Of a DNA stretch of 64,000 nt, positions 13,201 through 25,705 are shown one piece after another; position 1 is the first letter of the stretch, and each line of letters starts with the position of its first letter. The position numbers and the translations under genes are program-made. Below the pieces are notes generated by a model that did no database searches, was not told the DNA's origin, and saw only the letters and a list, made by a program, of their open reading frames with translations. Source of the stretch: Struthidea cinerea (lineage: Eukaryota; Chordata; Aves; Passeriformes; Corcoracidae); NCBI GenBank assembly GCA_013397865.1, contig VZTI01001727.1, positions 2,171,893 to 2,235,892 on the forward strand. The letters are read 5' to 3'.

Positions 13201-14644
13201 GAAACTTAGTTGACTCCTGAGCTGCATAAAGCATCCAGCAACAAAACCAGTAGAAGCCCTGACACAGGCTCAGGAGAGCTTAATATCAGTGGTGAGTTAC
13301 ATGCAGTGTAATAATGAGAAAGACAAAAAAATAGCCTGAAACATAAAAAATAGGTAAAATACTTTAAAAATGGGAAGAACCCTGAAACACTTTTGAAATC
13401 AGTTATAAAAAGGATGTACAAAGTACACAGAGAAATATTGTCTGCTTCTGCACTTTCTTCTGCAATGACTGTCATGCACGAAATTTTCTCTTGTGATAAT
13501 CTAAGGCTCCATTCTCTCTTCTGGCTGAATTGCTGCTGTGTGTGTAGTTACTATTTAAAGTTGAGGATGCTTTGTAATCACTGGGCACTCCACAGTAGAG
13601 GTTATATGAATATGTAAACGCTTAGCTCCATTTTCATTTCTTATGTGTTAATGATCTTCAGATCCTGACTGGTCCTGAAGACCAGGCTGCAACATAAATG
13701 TTTACTAATACTTTAAAAATAAGTTTCTAAATAGGGAGGAAAAAAACCCATCCAAACAAAAGTGGCATTTTGACTTTCCATAATTATCTAGAGGAATTTT
13801 TTAGTACTCTTAGTGGGGTTCTGAATCTGCAGTGAATTGAATCCATAGCCTGGCTTCGTTTTTTGGTCTGTTGGAAAATTAGGCCAGTAGGACTGAGGAA
13901 TAGCCTTGTAAAAGATAAGGAAAAGATATCATTGTGTCTGATAGATATAACCAGCTACAGACTGCCAATGAATTACTTACATTTGATTTCCAAAGGAAAG
14001 CATGTGACAAATCACACACATTCCCAAGGCAGGGAAAATAAAAAGTTACAGTATATTAAAGTGGGCTCCAAATTCCAGTTTGATTAGGAGAATGGAGAAA
14101 GAATTTAATCTGGAGACTTAGAAACTTAATGCTGCATAAAAATTGGAAATACTAAAACAGAGTCATTGTGATCAATGCCAGATGTGCCAGCACCTGGAGT
14201 CCCAATGCAAATCAACTGGAATTAAAAGTACTTCGCAATGCTGAAAATCAGGCTTGATATTTTTACAGGATACTTTGTTACAATGGAATCCCTGTCATCT
14301 GGACTGTCTCAAGAAACACAGGCAATCATAGTTTGTAAGCTATGATCTGGTCTAAGCACAAATGGTGTTGGGTATAGAAATTAAATGTTATGGCATGTGC
14401 TATACAGGCGGATTTACGCACTGCAAGAGAAAAATGTCCCTACAGTACCTGAAAACAGATCTGACCCACCTTTGTATTAGCTCAGATATTAGAAACAGTA
14501 CAGCTACGTTTGCGTAAGAACTTACCCATTTTCCAGGAGGTCTTTGTGAATCTGAACTTTGTTCTGCCACGTATGTGTTAATGACAAAATGAATCTGCGT
14601 GGTAGGAATTGCATTCTTCTCTTCTGGTGTTCAATCCATGACAC

Positions 14645-14740
14645 TGGTGCCTGACTGTGGCTAATCTGTGCAGAAATCTGAGCATTTTAGAGGATAAACT
14701 GAGTCATTTAATAGTAAATGGTTCAGACATATATGGTGGG
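14645..14740 (+). pseudogene. FBXL13: Doubtful remnant of a missing FBXL13 LRR exon
   Basis: Pieces resembling the expected exon occur in order: NLCRN, then (in a shifted frame) EHF, then LSHLIVNGSDI. They compare loosely with human YLSLRN, CEH and SLVSIDLSGTDI. The spacing is about nine codons too short and at least one frame change is needed. It lies in the right place between flanking exons, but the final DI would duplicate the DI that begins the next exon, which argues against it. Kept only as a lead. Confidence 0.2.
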
Positions 14741-17700
14741 AGACACCTCTTAAGAGCTGTCTCCCAGGACTGGAGTCACTTTGGGGTCAATCTGTTTGGT
14801 TTGGAGTATGAACAGGAAGCAACATCTGTATATCTCTGGAACACAAAGATACATTACAGATGCTGAAGGTTGCATGGAGATATGTGAACAGAAATCTCAG
14901 AAGAAGTTGGAAATACCCTAGCACATGGTTATTGTTAGTGAGAGACAGTACATTCATTGCAGTCTGCAGTAGAAAGGCAGAGACTTTCAGCATGAGAATA
15001 TAAATAATGAAGAGTTGTTCTTTGGTATGTCATAGCCACAGGTGGCTTTTGTCTCTAGCAAGTGAAGGCTCTCACCGACTGGTACAGTCAATACTCATTT
15101 TCTCACCTACAGAAACCATGGTGAAATAATAAATGATGTTCTACAAATGTCTGTTGGCCTTATAAGTAACTGAAAAAGAACAAAAATGTAAAAATTACTT
15201 GAAAAAAACAGCTGTTACAGATGATTAAGAAGTTTCTTTTAAAGTTGTTTTCAAAATGGAAATGATAATATATATGTTATAGAAGAGGTGCTGGACAAAG
15301 TCTTCCCTTTCTCCATAGCAATGGAAGATTCGTCCAAGATACAGGAGTGATTTATTTACACTGAAGGGAAAATACGTTTTTGGAGAGTGGGTATTCCTAG
15401 AGTGGGTCATCCTGGTCTGTGTGTTGCACGGTATTTGTTTTGCCAGCATTTGTTTCCAGGAGTTCCAATATGATAGCTCCAACCATATCTTCCATAAATG
15501 TCAGGAGGTTTAGTACAGAAGATGGAATTTTCTAGCAATAGGTCAATATCCTGGATGGGGATCCCTGATGTTATTTATCAGGAAGTGTAATAAAATTAGT
15601 GATAATTGACTCCTTCATATCTATGTTAGATACAAAAATAATAGTTAAAAATTTAATATAGATTAAAGTTTCTGTATAGAGCCTGTTTGAAGAGGTTTCT
15701 TTTTGGAAACATGGAAGTTTCACAGTTTTTCTATGTAATAGACAGTTCCAAATGATACTCCTTGTCTTCCAAGATTTCACTCTTTCCCTTCTTAAATCTG
15801 TAATCTTAAATGAAATGCCTCAATGTAGGTGTTGATTTTCATTGATAAAAAATAGTTGTTCTGTGATTCAATGTCACTTCAGTCATATAAAATAACTATA
15901 AATTAATTTTGAAGTCATAGCAGCATTAGTTGTTGTGTAGCAAAAAAGTCTTTATTATATTCTTCACTATTTCATTAGCAAGTGCATTAAAGTGGTGCCA
16001 CTTTTAAGTAAAGAAAAACACAAGAAGAAATTATGTCCTTGAGATCATACCTATCAGACCATCAGTCTTTGCTGTGAGGAATTCAAGTTCTGGCATAACT
16101 CCATTTTAGGTTTAAGCACATAACTATTTTATTGTCTTTAACAGGAGTGCTCTGGTCAACAAAAATTTGAAATCTGTAGATTGTCACTAAGTTGTTGAAA
16201 GTAACTCTCACTACATAACTGCGTCTCCTGAGAAAAATGCAAATTCTTTGTGTTTTCATAAGTAGCCAGGATTTGAAATCTCTTTTGTTGTTCCATTTTT
16301 TGTTTCTATTCAGCTTGTGAGATTTCAGGAATCTGCAAAATTTGAACTCCAGCCGCACTCTTCCAGCATTATCATTACAGTGTCCACATCTGGATTCCAG
16401 ACACTATCTACATGTGCTTATTTTTTTAGGATGATACTTCCTCTCTGCCTACAATTAGGCAGTGCTGTTCACTGCATTATTGTAGATAATTTATTAACCA
16501 TATGGAATAAAGTGATAACTTTGTTTTTCAGTAAAGTTTACTTTATTGATATGAAGTACAGAGATATTCTGCTGTGATTATCAAAAAGAATTTTACACAG
16601 TCAACAATTAATTCTCCTTTAGACTTGGGCATTTAGGATCAGAACATTTTTCAGTTTCCTGGTGTAGAAGCAGTAAAAATCACAAAGCGTCTTTAGATCC
16701 TTTTGCACTCCTGAAATGGGAATTTACCAAAGTTTTTACCTCATTGTCTTGAATATGGGCGTTGTTTGTACATGTTTGAGTGTGACTGCACCATTTCAAA
16801 TGTTGTCTTGTGCCATAGCTGTAGCCATAAATTCCTTAATGGTAAGACAATACTTTTAAGATATTTGGTCTTAGCAAACAGTATGAGAAATAAACACTAG
16901 TAGGTAACTTTACAGCAGTAGGAAGAACCATCCATCTTGTTAGGAACTGATAGCCAAATGAGAGCACTTTTTTTGTAACTGAGAATCCTTTCTAACTGTA
17001 TGTAACAGAAATGATTAAATCATGTATTTTTAATGGTATCAGTTTCGTGCCCATAAACAGTTGCAGATCATAAGGCTGCAGGTACAGCCAATGCCATCGC
17101 ATAATACCAGTCTTCAGCTTCTACATTTTTTCCACTATAAATCTTCAACATCCATCATTTTATAGCCATATATTGTAAAAATGAGTCAGTTATTGTACCA
17201 CAAGGGCTACATCTGGATTGAATCTTGTTGTCCAATATACACGTCAGGCAACTTGCTTCTTTAGGAATAATTCTGACTCGTCTTTCATGAATGTTCTGGG
17301 TAAAGTTCCATGTTTTCAATAATGACCAAGTATGTACATCTTGTGTACCTCATGGAAAGTCGTGTGGTGCCAGTGTTGCTGCTCTCAGAGGAGAATATTC
17401 ATTTCTGCGTTGTGCCATGTTTATGGCTAAGAAGCTATTTCAGGCATCTCATTACACAGAGGAAGTTCAAAAAAAGACTGTTAAAAAGAAGTGTTTCTGC
17501 TTTCCCGGTGTGCCAAATGAATTTGAACTTTTGAGGAAGAAAGCAGCAGCAGGGAGCACATGTAGGAGTTGCAGAAGCCCTGTTTTCATGGATCTGGGAA
17601 AGGCAGGAGAAAGAAGAAGAGATATGGAGTAATTTGAAACAAAATGACAAGTCCTTTTTTGTAATCTGAATCTAAGGACATGATTTCATCAACAAATTGC

Positions 17701-19690
17701 AAAGTAATCCCATTGTAATCCTGTTGCCTGTTCCCAGGCATTATAACAGTATGTAAACACTTATGAGACCCCATATGTTGAAAATAGGATCCTTGTTCAT
17801 TCATAACTCAGACAATGATAACTTATTGAGCAGCAATTTAGTATTTGATCTTTTCATTGATGTTTTTGTGTGCCCTCAGGCCTTATTTATACAGAATTAA
17901 AGTTGTGCAATTAAGTTAGAAAATTACATTTTCTTCATATGGCATTTGATTTTTTTATAGTGTCTAAATGTTTTGCAAACATCATTTACCTTCACAACCT
18001 CTTCTGTTATTTTCTCTATAGACACAGAACCAGGGATACAGAGATGAAAAGAGCAAACAGAGCTCCATCTCTTTTGATTGCAAATATAATTTGAGTGCTA
18101 TTTGCAAAACCATGTAGGGGTAGACTTAAAGTTAAGAGTAAATTCAGAACCTTACTTTGAAGAATATTTTAAATATATTTGTAGACAAGCTATGCTAGTA
18201 AAAACAAGATAATCATATCTAACAGGCATTGAAATCTTGGCTTCAGCTTGTGTTACATACCCTAGCCGAGAATGTAGTGATTAAGCCATCACATCTGAAG
18301 CCTAATTCTGGAAAGAGTGGAGTTTCTCTTGCACATGGATAAAAAAACCTTTGCTGGATGTAGAATGTTTCTGTATTACAGGTGAAAAACAGCCCATAAA
18401 TCTAAGATTGAAGTCGGAAGCTAATTAATATAAATTCTGAATTTTCTACTCTAACAAATCCTAGGTTCAAACATTGACACTGTAATATTTTTAAAAGGAG
18501 ACAAGGACCCGAAGCCCAAGAAGCACTGCCTTGATATAGCTGTACCATGAGACGAAAACAAAAAAGAAACCAGAGAGAGGATACAGACAAAAATTTTTGA
18601 AGTACAATCTATGAAACAAATTTCAGATTTGATAAGTTTCTTTGCAGTCTGTTTAGGTAAGACTTACGAAAATCACACAGAAACACATAATCTTTTGTCA
18701 TAACAAAAATAATATTTTCCAGTGATCAACCCTGTGTTATTGTGCAAGTTTCTGTTTTACATAAGGAAAAATTAGCTGTGTGTTAGTGGCAATAGTAACT
18801 GCAGAGGTAATTTTTTTAGAATGATAAATATATAACATTTGGGCATAATAAAGACGTGTAATTTTGTGTCTCTGTGTGTGTACATGTTTTATTTATCCAT
18901 GTGGTCCTTAGTCTGTTTACCTCAGGACTAATTCTTTGAAAAGCTTCATGCAATCAGTGGTTTTTATTCAATCTACTATGTGAATTTCCTTCTTTTCCCT
19001 GTAGAGGTAGAATCAGTATTCCAGTAAATGACAAATTACTCTGGCCTTAGGCCAAGATTAGCAGGCCTGGAAGCTAGCTCAGTGACAAATTTAAGGCATC
19101 TCACCACATTTTGAGCCTGGACATGGACAGAATAGGAGAGATTCTGACCTAAGCTAAAGCTCTGGTAGAGCTGCCGACTGTCCTGTGATCCTCATGTCGT
19201 GGGGCTGTCAGGCGAAGAAATGCGATTTTAGGCATCTCTTTTCAAGACGTTTCCAGAGAAGGCTTCAATAGAAGGTCTTACCTCCCCTTCTTTTTGTAGG
19301 CCTAGAAGTGATGGTTTTCAGGCTTGAAAAGATTCAGGCTGAAAGGTAAAAAAAAGTTTCAGAGTGCAAAGGAGAGAAGTGTATTTTAAGAATCTATGTG
19401 ACCTTTCACAGGAGTTCCATTGTTAGTTTCCAAGACTATCTGATTACAGGGCTTATGAAAAAGCTAATATCTGAGTTATAAAGGTGCTGGAATTGGAGTC
19501 AGTAGGATCTGCAGATGTTCATTCACTCTAAAAACTAGGATAGAAATTGTAGTCTACCAGTGTCACAGTTAACTGGCCTGAAGTCCACAGAGCAAATCAG
19601 AACCCAGAACTTTCAAGTGACAGTCCTGAGGTTCTTACCCATTCCCATCCAAGAAAATAATGTGATTTATACAGATACAGTTTTCTGTTC

Positions 19691-19792
19691 AAAAGAAAAA
19701 GAAAAAAGAAAAAGAAAAAGAAAAAGAAAAAGAAAAAGAAAAAGAAAAAGAAAAAGAAAAAGAAAAAGAAAAAGAAAAAGAAAAAAAAGAAG
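19691..19792. repeat. (AAAAAG)n hexanucleotide polypurine tract
   Basis: About 100 bases consisting only of A and G on the + strand, mostly perfect AAAAAG units with a few interruptions at both ends. It sits about 240 bases before the damaged FBXL13 exon at 20029, within the intron. Pure polypurine tracts of this length are unstable in replication, tend to vary in length between individuals, and can be collapsed in assemblies. Translation of it as Lys-Arg repeats is spurious. Confidence 0.95.
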
Positions 19793-20028
19793 CAAAAGGT
19801 ATTATGCACAAAAATGGGCATTTGCAGACAGTAGTAGAATGAATGTATTTGGGCCTGGTTCTCTAAGCCCAAAAGTTTAGTTTCTGGGTTGTGCTCAATT
19901 TAAAGAACCCAAATTCAACATGTTTTAATATATATAGTGGAACTTACATAAATGTTAGTTTAATGAACCCACAGTATAATAAATAAGCAATGGAAAATAG
20001 CCCCTTAATGCATCTCTTCTTTTTCTAG

Positions 20029-20269
20029 TGACATTCCCAGGCAACAGCTGAATGTCTTCACTACTAATGAAGGGTATCTAGAGAACTGATGTGTCTGAAG
20101 TGGATCAAAGGACTGAAGTACTCACATTGTAATTGAGTTCTGCAAGGGCACAGAATACCTGGAACACTGCCATGTCTCCTACTGCCCTCAGCTGACAGAT
20201 GAAGCTGTGAAAACAATGGCATTTCACTGCCACAGACTGAAATCTGCCAATAAAATGGGTTGCCCAAAG
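20029..20269 (+). pseudogene. FBXL13: FBXL13 LRR exon with frameshifts and stops
   Basis: The acceptor is TTCTTTTTCTAG and the donor CCAAAG|GTATGT. The opening reads DIPRQQLNVF (human DISNEGLNVL). The end reads IEFCKGTEYLEHCHVSYC and then QLTDEAVKTMAFHCHRL...GCPK (human AFCK...EHLDVSYC, GCPK). Both ends are in the same frame, but that frame has TGA at 20087 and two more TGAs before 20120. The middle homology (SEVDQRTE, human SECYRITD) sits in another frame and runs into TAA near 20130. No single frame crosses the exon. Two offsetting indels, between about 20080-20094 and 20118-20138, explain this. The splice sites remain good. Confidence 0.8.
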
Positions 20270-23200
20270 GTATGTATAAGAAATAGGGTGATAGTTCTGG
20301 GATTGCTATTGCAAAGTATTACTTACTATTTCATCCAGAAATTTGACCTGCTGGCATCATTCAGCTGCTTTTCTGTGAGTTTTAAGATTTGAGACTTGGC
20401 TCTTGAGAGTATTTGGCATTCTTCTAATGGTTGCAGTTACAGTATAACGGTGTCCATGCTGTATGAGGTAAAAGTTTGTCTCTCCAAGGGTTGATGTCTA
20501 AAGAAGGGTGAAGAGAGAAGAGGTTTTAGTGATACTTCCTGCAAATACTCTCTCAGGTTCTGGTGTTTTGGGTGCTTCCAAAGGATTGTGGGTTTGTTTA
20601 AATTACTCTTGATATTTTCATGCTTTTTTTTTCCCAGTGCTTTTTCTGAACCCAGGTAAAGCATAATCTGAGGCATTAGAACTTAAGACCTGTGTCTTTA
20701 CATGGCAGGGCAGTGGCCACTTTGACATAGCAGAGGTGCCTAAAAGCTGGAGCACTCAGGGTTGAAATTAAGTTATTTAGATTAATGTTCATCTGTAGTG
20801 AAACTTAGTACCTCTTTACCATGAGCTTCTATTACAGCTTTTTTCTTCTTGTATTTTCTGTATCATTTCGTTTTGACTAAAGCCTTGCATCTCAATTATC
20901 TGTTTGCTGTATCTGAATGTGTGTGTTCCCTTTTGAAATTATTGCTGTTATGAAAGCCTATATCTCTTCCCTGTACTTTCTGACTTAATAGCTCTATCAC
21001 TACCACGTGGCAATGAACAAGTTTATTATTACTTTTGGAAATGTTCATCTTGAACTATCCTTTAAAATTCTGCCACTCATTGAAACAGTTGCCCCCTTTT
21101 CTTCCCCACTGAAGTGCTCATGTCCTGTTTCCTTCCACAGTAAGTCTGCAGCCATCACTTGTCCCTGCCTTCCTCCTCACCAACACTCATCTCCATAACC
21201 CTCGACTATTCTTTCAGTCCTCCATACATCCCCTCATTCCCTGCAGTGGCTGAACACAGCCTCCTGCACAACTAATTTGAGATTATTTTGCTGACTAATT
21301 TGCCAGCCCTAAATTTAGATACTCTCTGGTCAAGTTGTTTGCCTTCCAAAGGTACATAAGTTTCTCAGCCTCTAGGCCAAAAGTCACTGGCTGTGTTGCA
21401 GACCTGACAGGCCACTCTCCATCTTACACAAGCCCTTGGTTTACAACTTACAGACACCTACTGTACATGATTAATTATAATATACAGGAGCCTTAATCTC
21501 CTGTATCCTTTGGTTTTAGATAGATATTAAGCTATTTTTCCACAATGACAATGGTAATAGGAGTTGTGCATGGAGATCTTCCCAAAGTAGTTGAAGTTAC
21601 GTAGTGTTGCAACCAGTCCTGTCTGCCATGCTCCCCACAACGTGTTATATACCAACACAAGAAAACAAAACAAACACCATAAAATGTCTAAATACATTTA
21701 GGCTGGCAGTTGGGAGATTTTTTGGTTATCACAGCAGTGAATTGTGAAAAAATTCTTATCACAGAAGTGAATTGTGAAGCTTACTGGGAAGGGAGATGGA
21801 AAAAACTATTAAGGAATGTTAGTATGGCTCTTGGTGAGGGAATGGACTGGGTCACATTTTGCAGTTCCTGCAAATGGGAACAATGAGTCGACTCAGTGAC
21901 CTAGTAATCCCTTTCCAACACTTTGTTCCTAGATGGTATCTTTTCTTTAAACAGTTATAAAGCCAATCTGTTAAATGCTAATACCCTACTATTTTCAGAA
22001 AAGAAGATCAAGACTATTCCACATAAACCTACCCATAAGTTTACAAGTCTTTTTTTGACTTGGATCCAGCTTGCAGCTCCATAAAATGAGATGGGTACAC
22101 CTGTGGATGTTAAAGCTAATGCGTCTTACAAATCCTTTGGCAATCTGTAGTGTAAATTGAGGGTATCCAGCTGCTAAGTAAAGAAATATTTTCCACTCAG
22201 AAACTGTTTAAAAATGGTCAGGAGATTAAAGTAAAAATGAACCTGTTCCAAAGGATATATGTTAATGTGTCCTGCAACATCAGATATATTATATTCAAGA
22301 AAAAGAATTTTAAAAACCACAGGAAGATAACGTGGGAAAAAATTAATATAGAAATACATGTACATTATATTTTGAACGTGCTATGCAGGTGACTCTAAAA
22401 TTAGAAGTTTATCACTTCAGTCCTGTATTCTGAGGCAAATCAATTGTCTTTCAAGAAACTCCAGTGACTTCAGTGGAAGTGCTGTGAGTCTCCATGTCAT
22501 GGTTCTGTATATCTAGGGCAAGTACAAGTCATTTTGCAAATGCTGATTCTATAAAATATTCAGCAGTGCTGTTCTGAGCCTTATTCAGGGAATGAGCCTG
22601 ATTCAAGGGTATTCTTATTTCATAGGAAAAAAATGGAGTTGCTGTGGGAAATATTCTACACATGAAAAAATACAGCAATAACTGAAAATAAATCCCTGGT
22701 TAAATGAACCGGCTTTTTAAATAGCTAAGTTCTGAAGACACAATAGAATGAACAATGAATTCTGTCATTTGGTCCTCTAAAGGGAATAGGATCAAGTGTA
22801 TGACAAATGTAGATTTTTCTAAATGCATCTGATACCCGTTACTGACTTCAGAGTCAGCAACTTCTTTTTTTCAATAAGAATGTTCATCTACTTAATATCA
22901 TTTTAATCTATTTATTAATCTATTGCAGCCCTTAATATTGAGCATATAAATAGATCTGGAATAAGCAAAGCACATACACATTCCTCTGTACACCAGGAGG
23001 ACTATCATGAGATAGTGCGCTAACTTTTTGTTCCACAACCCCAGGTTCCAGCTTTATCTTGCCTCCTTGTCCCTTTTAGATTCTCATGAGACTGGCTGTT
23101 TAGAACAAGGGAAACTCTCATCTCTCTTTCCACCATGCCACTCCAGTGATTTTAATCAAATATCTTTACAAGGTTTTTACTATGTTCTCTCCTTTTTTTT

Positions 23201-23848
23201 AGTCCTGAATGAACGAGGTAATTAATGTATGTGCATAATGTGTTCTTGACTGTTCCCATTGAGGTCAGTGGAGCAATTAGTGGCTTGCATGGCTGCTTAT
23301 GTACCTTGAAGACTCTGTGTGTCCTGTTTTTCTCAAATGCAACTTCCAGCATTAATGGCAATGAGTTCCTGAAAAATGGACTTGTGAGGTGAAACTAAGC
23401 AGCTGTGCTTCAGAGCTAAAAAAACCAACTACACATTCAAAAAGTCTTAGTGTGAGACACTCATTTGTAACAGAGAACTGAGTTAAAAAACTGATACAAG
23501 TGGATCCTATAATTTAGTGAGAGCAATGCAATAGCGCGAATGCTGAAGGCTTGTATCTGCTACATGGACATATAAGGGTGGGAAAGTTAAACCATTCTCA
23601 GTAGGTGAAAAAAAGCCACAATACTTAAGACTAGACTGGAATCAAAGCTAACTAATATCTAATATTAGAAAGTGACTGTTTCTGTGGAGGCTCTTGCAGA
23701 GATTCAGAATTCTGCTGTGCCAAACCCTTACTTCAATTTTAAAACATAGTTTTCCTACAAATCAGATACTAAAGTTGTGCTCTGTGGGGTTTTTTTCATC
23801 TATTCAATAATCTTCTAACATCTGCATGCCTTGTTGCTTCATTTACAG
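20270..23848 (+). other. FBXL13 intron
   Basis: Intron of about 3.6 kb between two damaged LRR exons. It is AT-rich, with no repeat family or exon that I recognise. Confidence 0.6.
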
Positions 23849-24017
23849 ATGATTAATATGTGTATCCAACACCTGGCTGCAGCCTGCCATTGTCTCCTCC
23901 TCTTGGACATCTCAGATTATACTCATCTTACTGACAATACCTGAAATACCTCTGGAGAGACTGTAAGCAACGCCAGATTCTCACGACATTTTGTACTGTA
24001 GAAAAATTACAAAGAGG
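23849..24017 (+). pseudogene. FBXL13: FBXL13 LRR exon with 1-bp frameshift
   Basis: The exon follows the acceptor CTTCATTTACAG in phase 0, as the previous exon's end requires. MINMCIQHLAAACHCLLLLDIS aligns to human ITDSAMEMLSAKCHYLHILDIS without gaps (22 positions). After LTDN the frame hits TGA at 23942-23944. One base over, LKYLWRDCKQRQIL resumes the family sequence (human LEDLQIGCKQLRIL), so one base has been lost near 23940. A second offset near 23992 is needed to read YCRKITK (human YCTNISK). The 3' boundary, taken at AGG|GTATTT, is uncertain, and its phase does not fit the terminal exon. Confidence 0.78.
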
Positions 24018-24429
24018 GTATTTCCTAATCTTAATTCAGAGGTGGTTGTAAACCCCAAAACTTTTTTCTTCACTGGCATCGTGGTGCCATGCTAGGTATC
24101 TGGCTTGAGCCATCTAGCTGCTTTATCTAGGGGGTGTCCACATTGGACAACCTTAGGGTTCTTGTGGTCTGGTGGGGTTATCTACATATTCTAGTGTCAG
24201 CCAGAAGTGAGGAGAAATACAGACTTCATGTCTCTTGATGGCAGACAATGTCCTCTTAGGGAAGTTTCTAGAGACATAGGACACCACCTCAAGGACACAT
24301 GAGAACATGAACGAGAAAACCAGGCTGGGCCTAATGCTCTCAGCCATCGCACTGTGCACTTGAGCTCACTCCAGGGGTTTGTGGAGCTTGGTTTGCAATG
24401 ACTGAATGTCAGTATATGGCAGAAGTAGA

Positions 24430-25705
24430 TGTGAGCCTGGGCTCGAAATGCAGCACAGTTACAGCGAGTGACTCAAGCTGTGGTGCTGCGACCACTTTCC
24501 CAGGGAGCCTGTTGCAGTGACTGACCAGCTTCTCAGTAAAGAACCTTTTTTAAAGTTCAGTCTGAACTTCCCCTGACACAGCTTGTGCCTTATCACTGGT
24601 CAGCACCTCCCCCTCAGCCTTCTCTTCTCCAAGCTGAACAAGCCAAGTGACCTAAACCACTCCTTTTAAGTTTTGTTCTCAAGATATTTCACCATCTTGG
24701 TCACCATTTGGATGCTCTCTAACAGCTTAATGCCTTTTTCATATTGTGGTGCCCAAAACTGCCCCCAGCACTCGAGGTGAGGCCGCCCCAGTGCAGAGCA
24801 GAGCAGAGCGGGACAATCCCCTCCCTTGCCCAGCCGGCGATGCTGTGCCTGATGCCCCCAGGACACGGTTGGCCCTCCTGACTGCCAGGGCACTGCTGGC
24901 TCAGGTTCAACTTTCCACTGACCCAAACTCCCAGATCCCTTTCTGCAGGGCTGTTCTCCAGCCTTTCACCCCCCAGTGTGTATGTATAACCGGGACTACC
25001 CCATATCAGGTGGAGAATTGAGTATTTGCTCTTGTTCAGTTTCATACAGCTGGTGATTGCCTGATCTCTGTAGCTCCTGTCTACCCTGCAGGGAGTCTCA
25101 TTTAGTATCATTGGCACACTTTACATTCAATTCCTGCATCCAGATCATTTATAAAAACATTACAAATTGAGCACTGGTGTCTGGCCACTAACCTGATATA
25201 ACCTCATTTACCGTAACTCTTTGAGCCCAACCTGTGAGCCAGTTGCTCACCCAGTGTATTATGGACTGTATAAGATGAGTGCTGGACAGTTTATCCAGGA
25301 TACTACTGGAGACAGTATCAAAAGCTCTCCTAAAATCCAAACCCACCACATCTACCGTCTTCCTGTGGTCAGCTAGGTGGATGGCCTTGTCATAAAAGGA
25401 AATAAAGTCGGTTAAGCAGGACCCCTCCCTTGTGAACCCATGCTGGCTGTGCCCAGTGGCTGCATTGTCTCTCAAAGGTTTTTCAATTACTCTCAGAATA
25501 ACCTTCTCTATAATTTTACCAGGCACTGAAGTGAGACTGGAGGGCCTGTAATTGCCGGAGCCTTCCTTCTTACCCGTCTTAAAAATTGGGAAAGCTGAGT
25601 TGAGAGTTGAGTTTTCACCTGTGAGTCTCAAAAGATGTGGATTCAATATCCACCAGCCTTCCATGGGGGTTAAGAGCATTACAGACCAGGCCTTGTACAA
25701 CTAGA
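24430..25705 (-). mobile_element. CR1 LINE, antisense, 5' truncated, with ORF2 remnant
   Basis: On the - strand, 25700-25188 encodes CR1 reverse-transcriptase fingers/palm sequence: NYRPSSLTSVPGKI, then a QHGF block and VGLDFRRAFDTV ahead of the catalytic region. After an internal deletion, 25117-24719 encodes the C-terminal ORF2 motifs SPAERDLGVWV, LNLSQQC and EGIVPL. The 3' UTR follows (about 24680-24430) with the reverse complement of CAACAGGCTCCCTGGGAA. The element is defective because of the deletion and frame breaks. It lies antisense to FBXL13 in its last intron. The boundaries are approximate. Confidence 0.9.

Larger units (their letters stand above)
10276..20028 (+). other. FBXL13 intron(s), large, nearly featureless
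   Basis: AT-rich sequence of about 9.75 kb. The LRR exon expected between the 10.18 and 20.03 kb exons (the segment around human CEHLTAQGIGYIV) was not found intact. A weak candidate remnant sits at about 14645-14740. The only clear feature is the (AAAAAG)n tract at 19691. Short open frames at 12830-13156 (-) and 17291-17632 (+) have no recognisable relatives. Confidence 0.5.

Noticed and set aside
17291..17632. 113-codon plus-strand frame with several Cys residues
   Set aside because: No recognisable domain; it does not fit the expected FBXL13 sequence or have flanking splice sites in phase.
19597..19872. Open frames encoding poly-Lys/Arg (+) or poly-Phe (-)
   Set aside because: They are translations of the (AAAAAG)n microsatellite, not genes.
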